In this document: positions 31,289-42,479 of the stretch, piece by piece | Layout of the letters: each line of letters begins with the position of its first letter | How positions within the stretch are numbered: the first letter of the stretch is position 1 | Origin: Ryuthela nishihirai | Lineage: Eukaryota > Arthropoda > Arachnida > Araneae > Heptathelidae | Assembly (NCBI GenBank): GCA_038380435.1 | Contig: JAWZYU010000025.1 | Location: 32,092,707 to 32,156,706 of the forward strand | DNA length: 64,000 bases | Direction of reading: 5' to 3' | Position numbers and translations under genes: made by a program | The notes under the pieces: generated by a model | Seen by the model: the letters and a program-made list of their open reading frames with translations, nothing else | The model's database searches: none | What the model was told of the DNA's origin: nothing

Positions 31289-34200
31289 GGCCTGTAAATG
31301 GTAGCTAGGCATAAACTGGAAGGAGAGCTGTGTACCAATCCCTAGTGATGATGCACAGAACCGGCCAGGTCTAGCACCTAATGTCGGACCCCGCCTTCTC
31401 GTGGTGCAGGCCGTTAGTACCTTTCAAAAGAGATATTATCTTCTGGAAGGGAACGGAAGGGGAGAGCTCCCAGTTCAGTATGGCCTACTGATCTGGTCAT
31501 CTATGGCCACTTTTTTCTCTTTTTTCAAATCTGCTGAGGAGTGGGCAACTTCACAGGGTCCTGGTGCTGCCCATTTATATCTACTAGACTTGACTTGTTT
31601 ATGGATTTGAGCTTGATTATGGATCCTGGACTTGCTGCACTGGTGGGTCTCTGTTGAGGAACAGTCTGCTGCTGTGGTTTCTGTTTGCTTCTGGGTTGCC
31701 AGCTCTAAGTGAACAGAGGCATGGGATACATTATATCTGCTGGTGGATAATCCTAATCAGAGGCCATCGCAGGTACCTGAACCTTACTTAGCTAGTTGGG
31801 CATCGTCAAGCCTAAACTGGAGTAATATGTCTCAGGCAGGCCATATGGTTCTTGAAAAAGTCCACTTGAAAAGGTGGTGCCTGAAGTTCCTACCAGCATC
31901 GGTGACTTCAGCCTTTAGCGGAGGACGAACAGGTCTTTGCCCCATGCCTGCGATCAGGGCCTACTAATCATTTTCTCTCTGCAGGAACGTGGAACGTGAG
32001 GACATTACATAGAGATTATTCTCTTGATGTCCTCATGCAGGAATTCCAGCGCTATAACCTAGATATTCTAGGCTTGCAAGAGACCAGATGGACAGGTAAA
32101 GGTGAGATACTTAAAAATAACTTTAAGTTTCTCTTTACAGGGAGGGAGGATGGAAAGCATCACCAAGGCGTGGGTCTGCTGCTTAGCAGACATGCTAGTG
32201 ATGCTCTTCTTGGATATGAGTGCATTAATGAAAGGTTTCTTACAGCAAAATTTCAGACAAGCATTAAATACTTGAATGTTATCTGTTGTTATGCCCCCAC
32301 TGAGGATTCTGATGAGGATGAGAAGGATAGTTTTTACGGACAACTTCAGGATATTTTGAATTCTGTCAAGAAAGGAGATATTACCCTTGTTCTTGGTGAC
32401 TTCAATGCCAAAGTTGGTACCGACTCTGACCTTTGGGGAGGAGTAATAGGCCCTTTTGGTATTGGTAGCAGCAATGGCAATGGGCAACGTCTCCTACAGA
32501 TAAGTAAACTCAATGGTTTCAGAATAACTAACACATAGTACAAACACCGTGACATACATAAATACACATGGGTTTCACCTGATGGGCTGCATAGGAATAT
32601 GATTGATTATATATTAATTAACAGCAAATGGGCTAGTTCTGTTAGAAATACCAGGGCATATAGGGGAGCTGAAATTGGATCTGACCATTACCTTGTTAAA
32701 ATTGTCTTGCAACTTAAACTTAAAAAGTGTTGTGCTAGGGTTAAAAAATTTACCTTTAATACTGAAGCTCTGAAAGACCCAGTTATAGCTAAAGCTTACC
32801 ATGATAGATTACTTAGTCATTATGACAGTCATGGTTTGCTTAATACTGAAGTTGAGGAAGAATGGGGCCATTTTAAACAGGCTTTTTTGGAAACTAACAG
32901 TACTCTTTTAGGGAAAAAGGAGCAGAGGAGACAGAATTATTTAAGTGATAAAGCACTTTAGCTTATTTCAGAAAGAAGGAACTGCAGGAATGTCCTTAAT
33001 CAGTACCCTACTACTCCTAATAGAAAGCATTACAAAGAACTTAATAAACGTGTAAAGGATCAGTTAGCTACTGATAAGAATCTTTGGCTTGATGACCTGG
33101 CAGACAAAGCTGAGGAAGCAGTTAGACAGCACAACAGCAGAGAGCTGTACCAGATAGTTAATGTTTTATGTGGTAGAAAACGAACTAGTATACAGGGATT
33201 GAAGGATAAACAAGGTAAGTTTATAGAAGGTGAGGATTCTCTCATGGCTAGGTGGGCTGAGCATTTCAGTGATGTTCTAAACAATATGGTTAATTCTACA
33301 CCCATTGTTTGCAATGATGATAGATGCATTGTTTGCTTTAATGTTGGCCCTATAACACAATCTGAAGTTAGTTTGGCTATTTCTAAACTTAAACTTCATA
33401 AATCCCCAGGGGTGGATGAAATTACTACGGAAATGCTTAGAGCTGGGAATGTTTCAGTTACCACTTGGATGACTGAAATTTTGAATAACTTTTATGATAA
33501 AGGCATGGTTCCTAAAGATTTTACCAGAGCTATTATTATCCCTGTTTTCAAAAAAGGTGATCGCAGTTCTTGTGATAACTATAGGGGTATCAGCCTACTC
33601 TCTGTTCCAGGTAAAGTTCTTTCCATGATTGTGCTTAATAGAATTAAGAATCTGGTTGACAGGCAATTGCGTGATGAGCAATGTGGTTTCAGAAGTGGTA
33701 GGGGATGTGTAGATCAAATATTTTCACTTATGCAGATTCTTGAGAAATGTTTAGAATTTCAGAAACATTTGGTTGCTAGCTTTGTTGATTTCAAAAAGGC
33801 TTTCGACTCTGTTGATCGTCATAATTTGTGGTTGATTGTGAGATCATATGGTATACCAGACAAGTTAGTTAACATAATGAAAGCTCTCTATAATAACACT
33901 GAGTCATGTGTGAGAGTTGGTAAGTCTTGTAGCAATTGGTTTAGCATTACTTCTGGTGTTCGACAAGGGTGCATTTTGTCTCCTTTTCTCTTTAGCTTGG
34001 TTGTTGATTATGTTATGCGAAATTCACTTCAAGGGAAAGCTTTTGGCCTTAAATGTGCTGGAGATACGAAAATTTCCGATTTAGATTATTCTGATGATTT
34101 AGCCCTTTTGGCAAATGATGTTGATGAGATGAACTCTTTCATTCGAGCTGTTGATGAGACTGGTAGTAGAGTAGGTTTGGTTATAAACAGAGAGAATCCT

Positions 34201-34890
34201 AAAGTGATGAAAATTGGTCAGGCAGGTTGTGATTCAGTTAATCTTAATGGTTGCAGTCTTGAGCAGGTGTCACAGTTTACTTACCTTGGGAGCTACGTAA
34301 CTGATACTGGTGATGTGCGGCATGAGATTAACAGACGAATAGGTGTTGCTGCCGGGACTTTTAAGAATCTATGGAGATTGTGGAGAAATAAGCGTATACA
34401 CCTAAAGACTAAAATTAGACTGTATAATAGTTTGGTTCTTTCTAGGGTTAGTTATGGTAGTGAAACTTGGACGCTGAGTAAACAAGATAGCAGGAAACTA
34501 GATGCTTTTGATTCTAGATGCTTACGCAGTATCTTGGGTATTAGGTGGTTTAACTTTGTAACTAATGATGAGGTTAGGTAAAGGAGTCTGCAACCTCCTT
34601 TAAGCAGCATATCGTGCAGAGAGAGACTCCGTTGGTTTGGCCATGTTGCCCGTATGGATAATTATAGATTGGCGAATAGGGTTATGAACAGTGTGCCTAG
34701 AGGCCTCAGAAGTAGGGGGAGACCTAGGATGCGGTGGGCAGATAATGTCAAACAGGACCTTGTTAGAATTGGTGTACAGTGGCCGGATGCAGCAGATGTA
34801 GCTCAGGACAGATATGCTTGGAGAATTAAACTGCCGGTCTGGTTGGACCTCCGTAGCCCATGGCTGCTTGAGGATGGTGATGATGATGAT
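31289..34890 (+). mobile_element. Near full-length RTE-clade LINE, 3.6 kb
   Basis: Flanked by an 11-bp target duplication. It has a ~690-bp 5' region, one long frame with endonuclease and reverse transcriptase, a very short 3' region and a (GAT)n 3' tail, the standard RTE layout. The 5' region has no clear promoter motif. The same family provides the truncated copies at 6649 and 59272. The sharp target duplication shows a simple target-primed insertion, probably rather recent. Confidence 0.93.
31981..34890 (+). pseudogene. RTE endonuclease-reverse transcriptase, three nonsense codons
   Basis: All parts lie in a single frame. The endonuclease starts with T-W-N-V-R-T-L (31987), then L-Q-E-T-R-W, L-G-D-F-N-A-K (about 32395) and G-S-D-H-Y-L-V (about 32680). 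The reverse transcriptase has F-K-K-G-D (about 33550), Y-R-G-I-S-L-L, C-G-F-R-S-G-R-G, F-V-D-F-K-K-A-F-D-S-V-D, G-V-R-Q-G-C-I-L-S-P and Y-S-D-D (about 34087), where most relatives have Y-A-D-D. It ends with R-L-R-W-F-G-H-V-A-R-M and G-R-P. Only TAG at 32536, TAG at 32959 and TAA at 34579 interrupt it. The first replaces a Tyr and the last a Gln codon seen in sister copies. Confidence 0.92.
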
Positions 34891-34901
34891 GAAGTTTCCA
34901 A
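34891..34901 (+). repeat. RTE target-site duplication, right
   Basis: GAAGTTTCCAA, following the (GAT)n tail of the LINE and identical to 31278-31288. Confidence 0.9.
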
Positions 34902-35060
34902 TAATTTAAAATTCCACCGTTAGAAGAAGCTAATATTGATAAATGTGAAAATTTTAATTGGTACTGTAAAATGCCTATTGATGCTAGATATCCACAATTT
35001 AAGTGGTGGAAAATGGTGGTTGCATGAACAACAGCCTTTTGTCTCATTAACCCCTGGAAT
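34902..35060 (-). repeat. Inverted copy of the 16250-16500 repeat, part 2
   Basis: The complement matches 16250-16405 (TTCCACC...CTAACGG, CACTTAAATT, GACAAA). Joined to 31189-31288 it rebuilds one continuous inverted copy interrupted only by the LINE. Confidence 0.8.
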
Positions 35061-35098
35061 AGAGCATAGTTCTATAATCGGTATTTTATTTAAAAATA

Positions 35099-35175
35099 TG
35101 TCGGTTATTGCACCTAGCATTATGTTTAAAATTCCGGTTATTGCACCTAGCATTATGTTTAAAATTCCGGTTATT
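35099..35175 (+). repeat. 33-bp tandem repeat, two and a bit copies
   Basis: The unit CGGTTATTGCACCTAGCATT plus ATGTTTAAAATTC is present twice and is followed by a third start (CCGGTTATTG). Confidence 0.9.
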
Positions 35176-37208
35176 GAATGGTTAAAATACCTCCGACTCA
35201 TGGTTGCTACCTTTGCCAGGTTTGAGTCTGGCATACACTGAAGAATGATGGAAATCCAAAAACAATGTAGATCAGTATAAGGCGACATCTAAAAGCACTT
35301 TTATCAGGAAATCGTTATGAACGAAACGGTCTAAAACATTTAGTTTCCTTTTAGGACTTTAAGACCTTACTTCTGCAGTTAAGTGTTAATGAAGACAGAA
35401 AATCATTTACCTAAGGAAACCATGATATAATCGATAATCAACTTGTTTTGATTCCAACTTTACTGATTAGAACATATCCGGACGTAAAAATACAGACAAT
35501 TTCGTAAATCTTCGAGTAGTGACACGGGCAACAATTTAAAATTTGTTGTTTGCACGCTGCTGTAATTTGTTCTTTGGTCAGCTGATTTCATTAAATAAAC
35601 TGCTTCATTAAATGAGAAAGTAGTCTGATTACAAAGTAAGAGAAAAGTACAAGTTTACTTCAAAAATTTTAAAATTCCTTGGGTTATTTTTTAATCTGGT
35701 CTTGACAATTATATTGGACATTCCAATATGGACATTCCTATTTTCAGTTGTCTATGAAGGCAGATATAAGAATTTGAAAAGAAAATTATTATCTGCACTT
35801 TACTCTATTCAATTCAATTCAAATAATAATCATATGGTAATTATTTATTACTCCTTTTCAAAATGTATAAAGACAATACATTTTTGAAAATTTGTTGAGG
35901 CAACATTGCAACGAATAACTTGATTGTGCTTAACAGGTTTGCAAACACCATGATCATTCCTGATTTTTCACACACAACGTTTTTCATTGGAGGAGGTATA
36001 TTTCTTAACACTTTCATATTTTATCATTATATATGATACATTTTTATGCATAATTTCATTTAGATATAACTTCAGTATTAATTTCATATTCAAAATTTAT
36101 AACACGCATTCCTATGATTTTATGCTTCAAATTGTTGTTGTACATTGAAAAAGTTTATTTGGTCATGTTGAAACTTGTACTCTCTTTTCATCTGCTTAAT
36201 CATCTCATGTGGTTCACACTTGACTATACTACAGCATGAATGCATGAATAACTCAGAAACCATTACAAATATTCAAAAATTTAATCTTAATTTTTGCCTG
36301 CATTGTTACATAAACAACAAAAAACAAATAAATATGTACGCCTCAAGCAGCTACTTGCAACAGATGTCTGACAAGAACCCCTCACTTAGTACGCTACAGT
36401 AGAAGGTCTGTGAGGAACGTGATGCTTCAGCAGAAAGACAACATAAGAATATCTGTTATTAGAATCCATGCATTATCTAGGGCTCGAACCAAGGTCCCTA
36501 TGTTTATAAATCCTTCATATTAAGCAGCATAAACTGTCAAACTGCCAGATTTAGAAACGGTGATTTTGACATCGTATTTCCGCGATTTCAGGTAATGTAG
36601 TGTTAATATTCATATTTGGTGAATTAAAAGAATAGAAAGTTTTCTAAACGATTTAAAAATTGTACATCCCTTATCCTTCTATTCACCTTATTTTCAACCT
36701 ATTAATAATTGTAAAACATAATTTAATAAGGAAAGCGAAAAACAAAACACGCAATTTTATTAAAAATCCCTGTAAACTTCATATTGTTAAAACTTTGAAA
36801 TGAACGCAACCACCAACACATACCCAGAGTAACTCTTAGAAAAATGACTCTTCGACATGGTTACTTGAAGAGAAACATTCCAATGTGTCTTCTCGAATGG
36901 AGTTCGGAGTCAAATATTTAAGCACATCCCCGGATCATTGTGATTATTTTCAGCCTGAGACGGCACATTTAGGGAAAATAATTCAGACACAATTATAAAA
37001 TGCATACAGAAATGTATGTGGTTCAACTTTTTTTAAACTTTTTTGAATTATAGGCAACTACAAGCTTTAAAGTAATTGTAATATTTGAAAATGAAATTAA
37101 AATTGCAATATTATTTAGTATCAATATTAGTACAAATTGTTTACAAAAGTGAAAATTCTTGAATAATATAACTGCAGATAATAAGGGCTATTGATTGATG
37201 AAGTTTCT
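35176..37208. other. AT-rich non-coding stretch
   Basis: No gene seen in about 2 kb. On the minus strand near 36489-36499 a B-box-like GGTTCGAGCCC lies in a tRNA-like context (36480-36545), but the A box and stems are poor. Confidence 0.45.
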
Positions 37209-37452
37209 GTTGCGTTGTTTTTTCATTTGAGCGGCACTTTTTTCTCGCACAAGGGGCTAAATGGCCAGGTCACAGGATCCCGAGGACCCTGAGAAAGTTG
37301 AAGGAGGGGACCCGCTGGACTGATACAACTGTTGGGAGACAGAGAACACGCTGGATGTCCAGACTCACGTCAAGGTCATGCAAAGTGTTCTCTAACGTGC
37401 CAGAGCATAGCTCTCCCGCATATCTTAAAGTCCCATCCCATGGACGGCGACC

Positions 37453-37489
37453 TTTCCAAGCCCATCGGTGTCACCGATGGGCTTGGAAA
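37453..37489. repeat. Perfect 18-bp inverted repeat, 1-base spacer
   Basis: 37453-37470 (TTTCCAAGCCCATCGGTG) is exactly complementary to 37472-37489. The left arm corresponds to normal SINE sequence; the right arm is extra. Confidence 0.97.
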
Positions 37490-37517
37490 TGGTCCGCGGG
37501 CCGGAGTGGTCCGTGGG

Positions 37518-37555
37518 CCGCCATGCCCACGGTCAGTTGACCGTGGGCATGGCGG
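37518..37555. repeat. Perfect 18-bp inverted repeat, 2-base spacer
   Basis: 37518-37535 (CCGCCATGCCCACGGTCA) is exactly complementary to 37538-37555. The right arm corresponds to normal SINE sequence of the sister copy. Confidence 0.97.
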
Positions 37556-37880
37556 GGAGTTTTGTGGAGATAAATCCCAAAGCTGGCGCAGCTGGGAACT
37601 GCAGATTCTGAACCTGGCCCACTACCAACTGAGCCACCCCTGTCACTATTAATGAAGGGAATCCCTTAAAAAATACATATATCATCAAAAGATGGAAAAA
37701 TGATTATTAATTTAAATTAGTGCACTGTAAATAAAAGTTGAAATGAAAACAAAAGTCATATATTTTTTATAAGGTTTCCTGAATCATAAACAAATTTAGA
37801 AATTTAAATTACAATCGATTCTGAGCTAGACAGAACTGTTTGTGCTATTTCAAACCTGACACCTAATTAATCTCTAATGT

Positions 37881-39158
37881 CTATGATTCCAGTTCTAATA
37901 TTAGTAGACTGTAAGTCAACAAGCTTCCGAAGGCAGAGAGAATGAAGCTTCTGGTGAAAAAAAACATTTTCCATCCAGACAAAACACTAACATCTTTCAT
38001 GTTTATTTCTTTTAATAACGAAAAAGCGATATTTGTGCGATCAGAAGATACTATTATCTTTTCCGAAATCTCTGAGAGAGTATTTCTGATTTCTTTGTCT
38101 TTTTCGGTAATCTTTGCTGCAAATATCGCAATCAAAAGGAATGATACGATACTGTTGGTGAAAATTGCCAATAGAGTAAAAGTCACAGAGAGGGTTCTTC
38201 TCAATATTGAAAAACCAAATAAGTAACCTAATAATGCAAACAGTTTAAACAAGTTCATTACTACCATTAAAAATATTGGAAAAGACAGTACATCTTCTAC
38301 CAGAGAAATACAGGAAGAGATTTTACTGTAGTTTTTTAAGTTTTGAAGAAGCACATCTGTTTCAGCATGTGATGTCATATACGTCTTAAAACTATCGTGG
38401 CAGACTTTAAGCCTTCTCTTTAAATAGATACATAAAGAACTGTAAAATAATGTCATAATATTCGGCCAGAAAAATGAGTTTATAACAATGAACAAACTAA
38501 GCATGAATGAGAGCAGATAAATATATATTGATTTAGTTTGAACCACTAAACCGAAGCAGAAATATTTTATAACAGAAACTATTTCAGATTCTGAAGCAAA
38601 AATCGTTGCTAATGACACCCACAAAACAGGATTTAAAACGATCCAACAGATAAATAGGATAATCCATAGTTTTAAGGATTGACCCTTACAAATTGGGAAA
38701 AGATCGTTGTTCAATTTATTCAAATTGAGGAACAAAGCGGATAGGCTATGTCGTCGTAAACGGAGGGAATGCCACAAGACAATGCAAATAACATCAGTTA
38801 ATCTAAGGGAAATAACAATTTTGGAATTGTCTGAAAATACGATTGCTGCAAGGGTCAGGAGACACATAGAGTATATAAAATACAAATGCAATACCAAAGT
38901 GACAAAGAAGGGAAAGATTTTATGAAACCATCTTTGCTTTCCGTGTAGATGAACAAAGCTATGAAATCCAGCCAAAGGCAATACTTTCATTATCAGATTT
39001 AAATCAGAGTCAATTTTCTTCAAGTCATCGCTGAGGCATTGGGATAGTTCTGATTGAGGAAGATTGGATGCATTTGGTCTATGATTATGAATTCCTTTTC
39101 CTGTATTCAACGAACGACTGTCAAGATGAAGCGAATCACTGATTATTATGCGACTCAT
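37881..39158 (-). CDS. Gustatory-receptor-like seven-helix chemoreceptor (425 aa), inverted paralogue
   Basis: Intact, intronless minus-strand paralogue of the genes at 959 and 53590. The N-terminus, the hydrophobic segments and the C-terminal T-Y-S-L-L-I-L-E motif align end to end, with roughly one residue in ten changed. Here the Q of the TYhhhhhQF signature is replaced by E. The 5' flank just upstream of the ATG (about 39159-39240) is also related to the flank of the other copies, and then similarity fades, so the duplication copied genomic DNA rather than an mRNA. It lies between a SINE (37209-37646) and non-coding DNA. Older than the 52.6-kb direct duplication. Confidence 0.85.
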   Translation of the reverse strand: MSRIIISDSLHLDSRSLNTGKGIHNHRPNASNLPQSELSQCLSDDLKKIDSDLNLIMKVLPLAGFHSFVHLHGKQRWFHKIFPFFVTLVLHLYFIYSMCLLTLAAIVFSDNSKIVISLRLTDVICIVLWHSLRLRRHSLSALFLNLNKLNNDLFPICKGQSLKLWIILFICWIVLNPVLWVSLATIFASESEIVSVIKYFCFGLVVQTKSIYIYLLSFMLSLFIVINSFFWPNIMTLFYSSLCIYLKRRLKVCHDSFKTYMTSHAETDVLLQNLKNYSKISSCISLVEDVLSFPIFLMVVMNLFKLFALLGYLFGFSILRRTLSVTFTLLAIFTNSIVSFLLIAIFAAKITEKDKEIRNTLSEISEKIIVSSDRTNIAFSLLKEINMKDVSVLSGWKMFFFTRSFILSAFGSLLTYSLLILELES

Positions 39159-41500
39159 TTTGAGAATTGTATATTACCAAGGAAATTACACTTATTTCAG
39201 AACTAGACTTTCTATAGCAAATTTCATAGTTCGCATAAAATTTTATCCCTAGCAGTATGAGTAGTAAAAAAATTCTGCTGAATGAAATATGCTTTTTAAT
39301 ACAATGTATTTTATGCCATTTCACCAAATTTCACTGAAAACTGATATATGGGAGTTGACTTCGAAAGTTTTAATATTCACATCAGTATAAAATAGAAATT
39401 CACAAAGAAAAAAGGAAACGTGAAAATATAGTTGAAGTTATTTGAAACGTATTTCTTTGAGAGCATAAATATATCACTTAAATTTCTATCAGTTGAATAA
39501 AAAATTCATCAAATAACACTTTCTCTTGTACTGTATAAGACAGAAGAGCAAAACAAACCTTCAAGCAAAGAGTCAGAAAATAGTTCAACTGATTTGCAAA
39601 GAATTTTACTATCAGCTGCAATTGATCAGTTACCTGTTTTTCCGAATGAAAGACTGCTTTTACTTGTTTGCTGCAGCAGACTTATAATAGAGTATTTTTA
39701 ACTATTTTGCAGTATCCACAATATTATCTTGAAAGTTTCCGTAATATTCAACTTAGTTGGAACAATTTTCTTAGTTTTAAAAATTATTTTACCAGCATTA
39801 TGCTTCAGAGACCCTGCTCAAAGAATTATATAGTCTGGCATAATTTACGAAAGATCACTTTTTGGGATGTTTTCAGGATGATTCTTGACACACATATAAA
39901 AGAATCAAACATCTTGTCTTCTCGCACCATGAAGAAATTTGCGGTATACCACTGGCAGTTTCTTTGGAAATGCTGCACATTATTGTCCGACGTTAGCTTT
40001 CCGATTATGGGTAACAACAATTAACAGAATATCAGAGCTTAATTTTTCCGGGAAATTCCAGATCTCATTGCACATTAGACAAAATCTTTTATGATCTTAA
40101 CATTTTCTTCTTGTGCTTTAAATACAGGAGTTTTACGTTGCATGTTAGACGATGTCTTGATTCGTCGCCGTCTGCTAGAAAATAATTCATTTCGCAGAGT
40201 TTATTCTGAGGCTGGTACAAAAGATATAAGTTTTTTACATAAATATCTGATTGCTTCATCTTAGCGAAATTAAATTTTATTGATCTCCGGCTATAGTGGG
40301 AGGCCGACAATATAATCTTATCGACTTCTAAAGTCAAGTAATTGAAAAGTATTTTTTGCTGAATGTATTGATTTCCGTTAATTAAATTGGGAAAACGTGA
40401 ACTTTGTTGAACTGGATACTTTTGGATGACTTATACAAGGAAAAGAAAACTAATATTTTCTTTGCTCCTGAGATATATTACTTTCTTTCGGTGTTTCGCA
40501 ACATAAAGTATTTCGAAAACTCGCATTAGATTGAAACGTTTTAAGGATGTTTGAATTCATTACCTGATCTTTCGCAACTTGTTATTTCATTGCTTGTATT
40601 CATCTGCTTTTCCTGTATATAAACAATTGAACAAAGATTTCAAGAAAATTAATACATTTCAAATAAAAGCAAGATTTCATGGCAGAATTGTACTTATTGT
40701 AAAGCGGATGACTAATTCTTCTCCGAAACTATTGATTGCCAGTTAAACACTGATATCGAATATTATAAAAGTTACAGTATATCTTATATAGTCTAGTTAT
40801 TATAGTGAATCTCCCATTAAATTGGTATCTTGCGAGATGCTTTAAAAACAGTTGCTGTTCTAATACACAAACATGGTGAGAGGAATCTATTGAATACTTA
40901 CCGCGCAATTGCTTTATTTGGTTCTTCTAATAAAATCGTTTACCCACAGCGTCTGCCTTTTTGGCATCAGGACCCATCAGAACGCCGATTTAATGTGTTG
41001 ACCATCGGCTACTGAGATCCAATGATTCGACTTCTTTCCAATTTCGTCAAATGTACATAATGTCGCTTTTCGCATGATAAAGGTATTGCCCAATGTTCGC
41101 AGGTCATCAGCTCTCCATTTCGTTGCGCACTAATCTTTAACTTCATTTTTATAGCCCCTTCAATTTTCTATGTCAGCCGGTACCTCACATGTTATTGGAG
41201 GATCTACAACTCCGATTGGCATCGCATAGAAATGGTTTATGTTCCTATACATCACAGCTCTGTATGAAAATCGACAGATCAATGCATCCATTCGCTTTAG
41301 GTGGAGATATTGAATTGACGAGCAGTGAATTTCAAAAGCATTGCGCTATTTGTTATAAAAATCAGAAATATAAGGACAAATTAGCCCTAAGTGCATATCA
41401 CACTACTAACTGAGCTACTCCCCTTCCCACAAACACACTAGGTGAAAAAGCTGAAACTAGTAGAATTAAAATCACTTGCGATTCAGTTAGCGCATTTTAT
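39159..41500. other. Non-coding stretch upstream of the inverted chemoreceptor
   Basis: The first ~90 bp are related to the 5' flank of the other chemoreceptor genes. The rest shows no gene; short frames (39668-40024 plus, 40089-40337 minus, 41189-41413 plus) lack recognisable domains. Near 41400-41425 the minus strand has a clear A-box-like TAGCTCAGTTAGTAG with no B box, a half tRNA relic. Confidence 0.45.
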
Positions 41501-41504
41501 GTTG

Positions 41505-41945
41505 CACTTACGAGGGACATTCAAAAAGTTTTTAACATGAATCTGCAGAAAAAATGTCATTGCATATATCTCAACAAAACTGCTACTACCTTCAAAGTAC
41601 TCCACTCTAGCATCTATGCAAAAGTTGAAGACGTTTACGCCAATTCTGGAACTCTCGGTATTACTTCTGTTGGGGAATACTCTGAAATTCTGAATGAACG
41701 CATTTTGCAAGATTCAGTACAAGTTACTTTTCAAGGGTGAAAAGGGCTTCCCAGAAGCTCCTTTTGATATTTGGAAACAACCAAAAATCGCAAGATGTAA
41801 GACCGGTTGAATATGCAGGATGGGATAATTGTTTCATTTTTTTTCTTGATCCAGAAAGGTTGTGACATGATGGGCATTATCATGAATCAGGAGAACCCTT
41901 GATACGCCTGTTGTTGACAATGCTCCTTCATATCTTTAACCATTT
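41505..41945 (-). mobile_element. Mariner transposase relic
   Basis: A terminal CGAGGGACATTCAAAAAGTT at about 41512 is like mariner ends. The minus strand encodes a decayed transposase C-terminal half: S-H-P-A-Y-S (from H-P-P-Y-S-P-D-L), C-D-F-W-L-F-P-N-I-K, and a last block with C-I-D-A-R-V-E-Y-F-E-G. Frameshifts break it, and the 5' half is absent because the Jockey element begins at about 41946. Confidence 0.75.
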
Positions 41946-41959
41946 TGGGCTGGTTGTTG

Positions 41960-42479
41960 GTTGTTTGGGGTTTTATAACACAAAGGCAATTAAAGCCATG
42001 CAATGCCAAACAAGGTTTAAAAGATAAAGATAAAAACCTACAAGTCAAGCAAACCCACAACCAAAGTTAAAATCAAACGACTGAAGAAAAAGGAATACAT
42101 GGTGTGAAATGTAAAAGAGCAAAAGGAATACAAACATGTGTAAAACAATAACAAAAGTAAAATAAAAAAAACGAAAAAAAAAGTATAAACGACCCATAAT
42201 AAATTGCAAAAGTCTGAACAGCAAAAAGTAAAAGCTCGTAGACTGCTGAAATATCCGATAAAGCGTAAAAACTCGAAAACAGGAGTTAAAAGAGAGTCAT
42301 CAGGTAAAAGATGGTTGAGTGTAAGGGAGTCAGCCGTAAAATTGTGACAGTTTAAATATAAATGATGTTCAAGGGTAAAAGTAGGACAAGCAATTAAAAT
42401 ATGTTTAATAGTAAAAATGGTGTCACAAAACTCGCACTTAGGAACGTCGTCCGCCTGAAGAAGAAATGATTGAGTGATT
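41960..42479 (-). other. Jockey 3' end region
   Basis: A-rich on the plus strand, T-rich as read in the element. Includes the last codons (C-E-F-C, H-I-L-I-A-C-P near 42400) and then untranslated sequence. No further gene. Confidence 0.5.

Larger units (their letters stand above)
37209..37646 (-). mobile_element. tRNA-derived SINE, copy with hairpin insertion
   Basis: Minus-strand SINE of the same family as 44336-44731. The A-box-like GGCTCAGTTGGTAG (about 37637-37624) is kept, but about 13 bases covering the B box are missing relative to the sister copy, so the internal promoter is dead. The middle holds about 80 extra bases made of two strong hairpins (37453-37489 and 37518-37555). Confidence 0.75.

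Noticed and set aside
32068..32567. Long antisense frames across the RTE endonuclease (also 9019-9399 and 61634-62014 plus)
   Set aside because: Antisense shadows of the endonuclease region, which has strong motifs on the sense strand.
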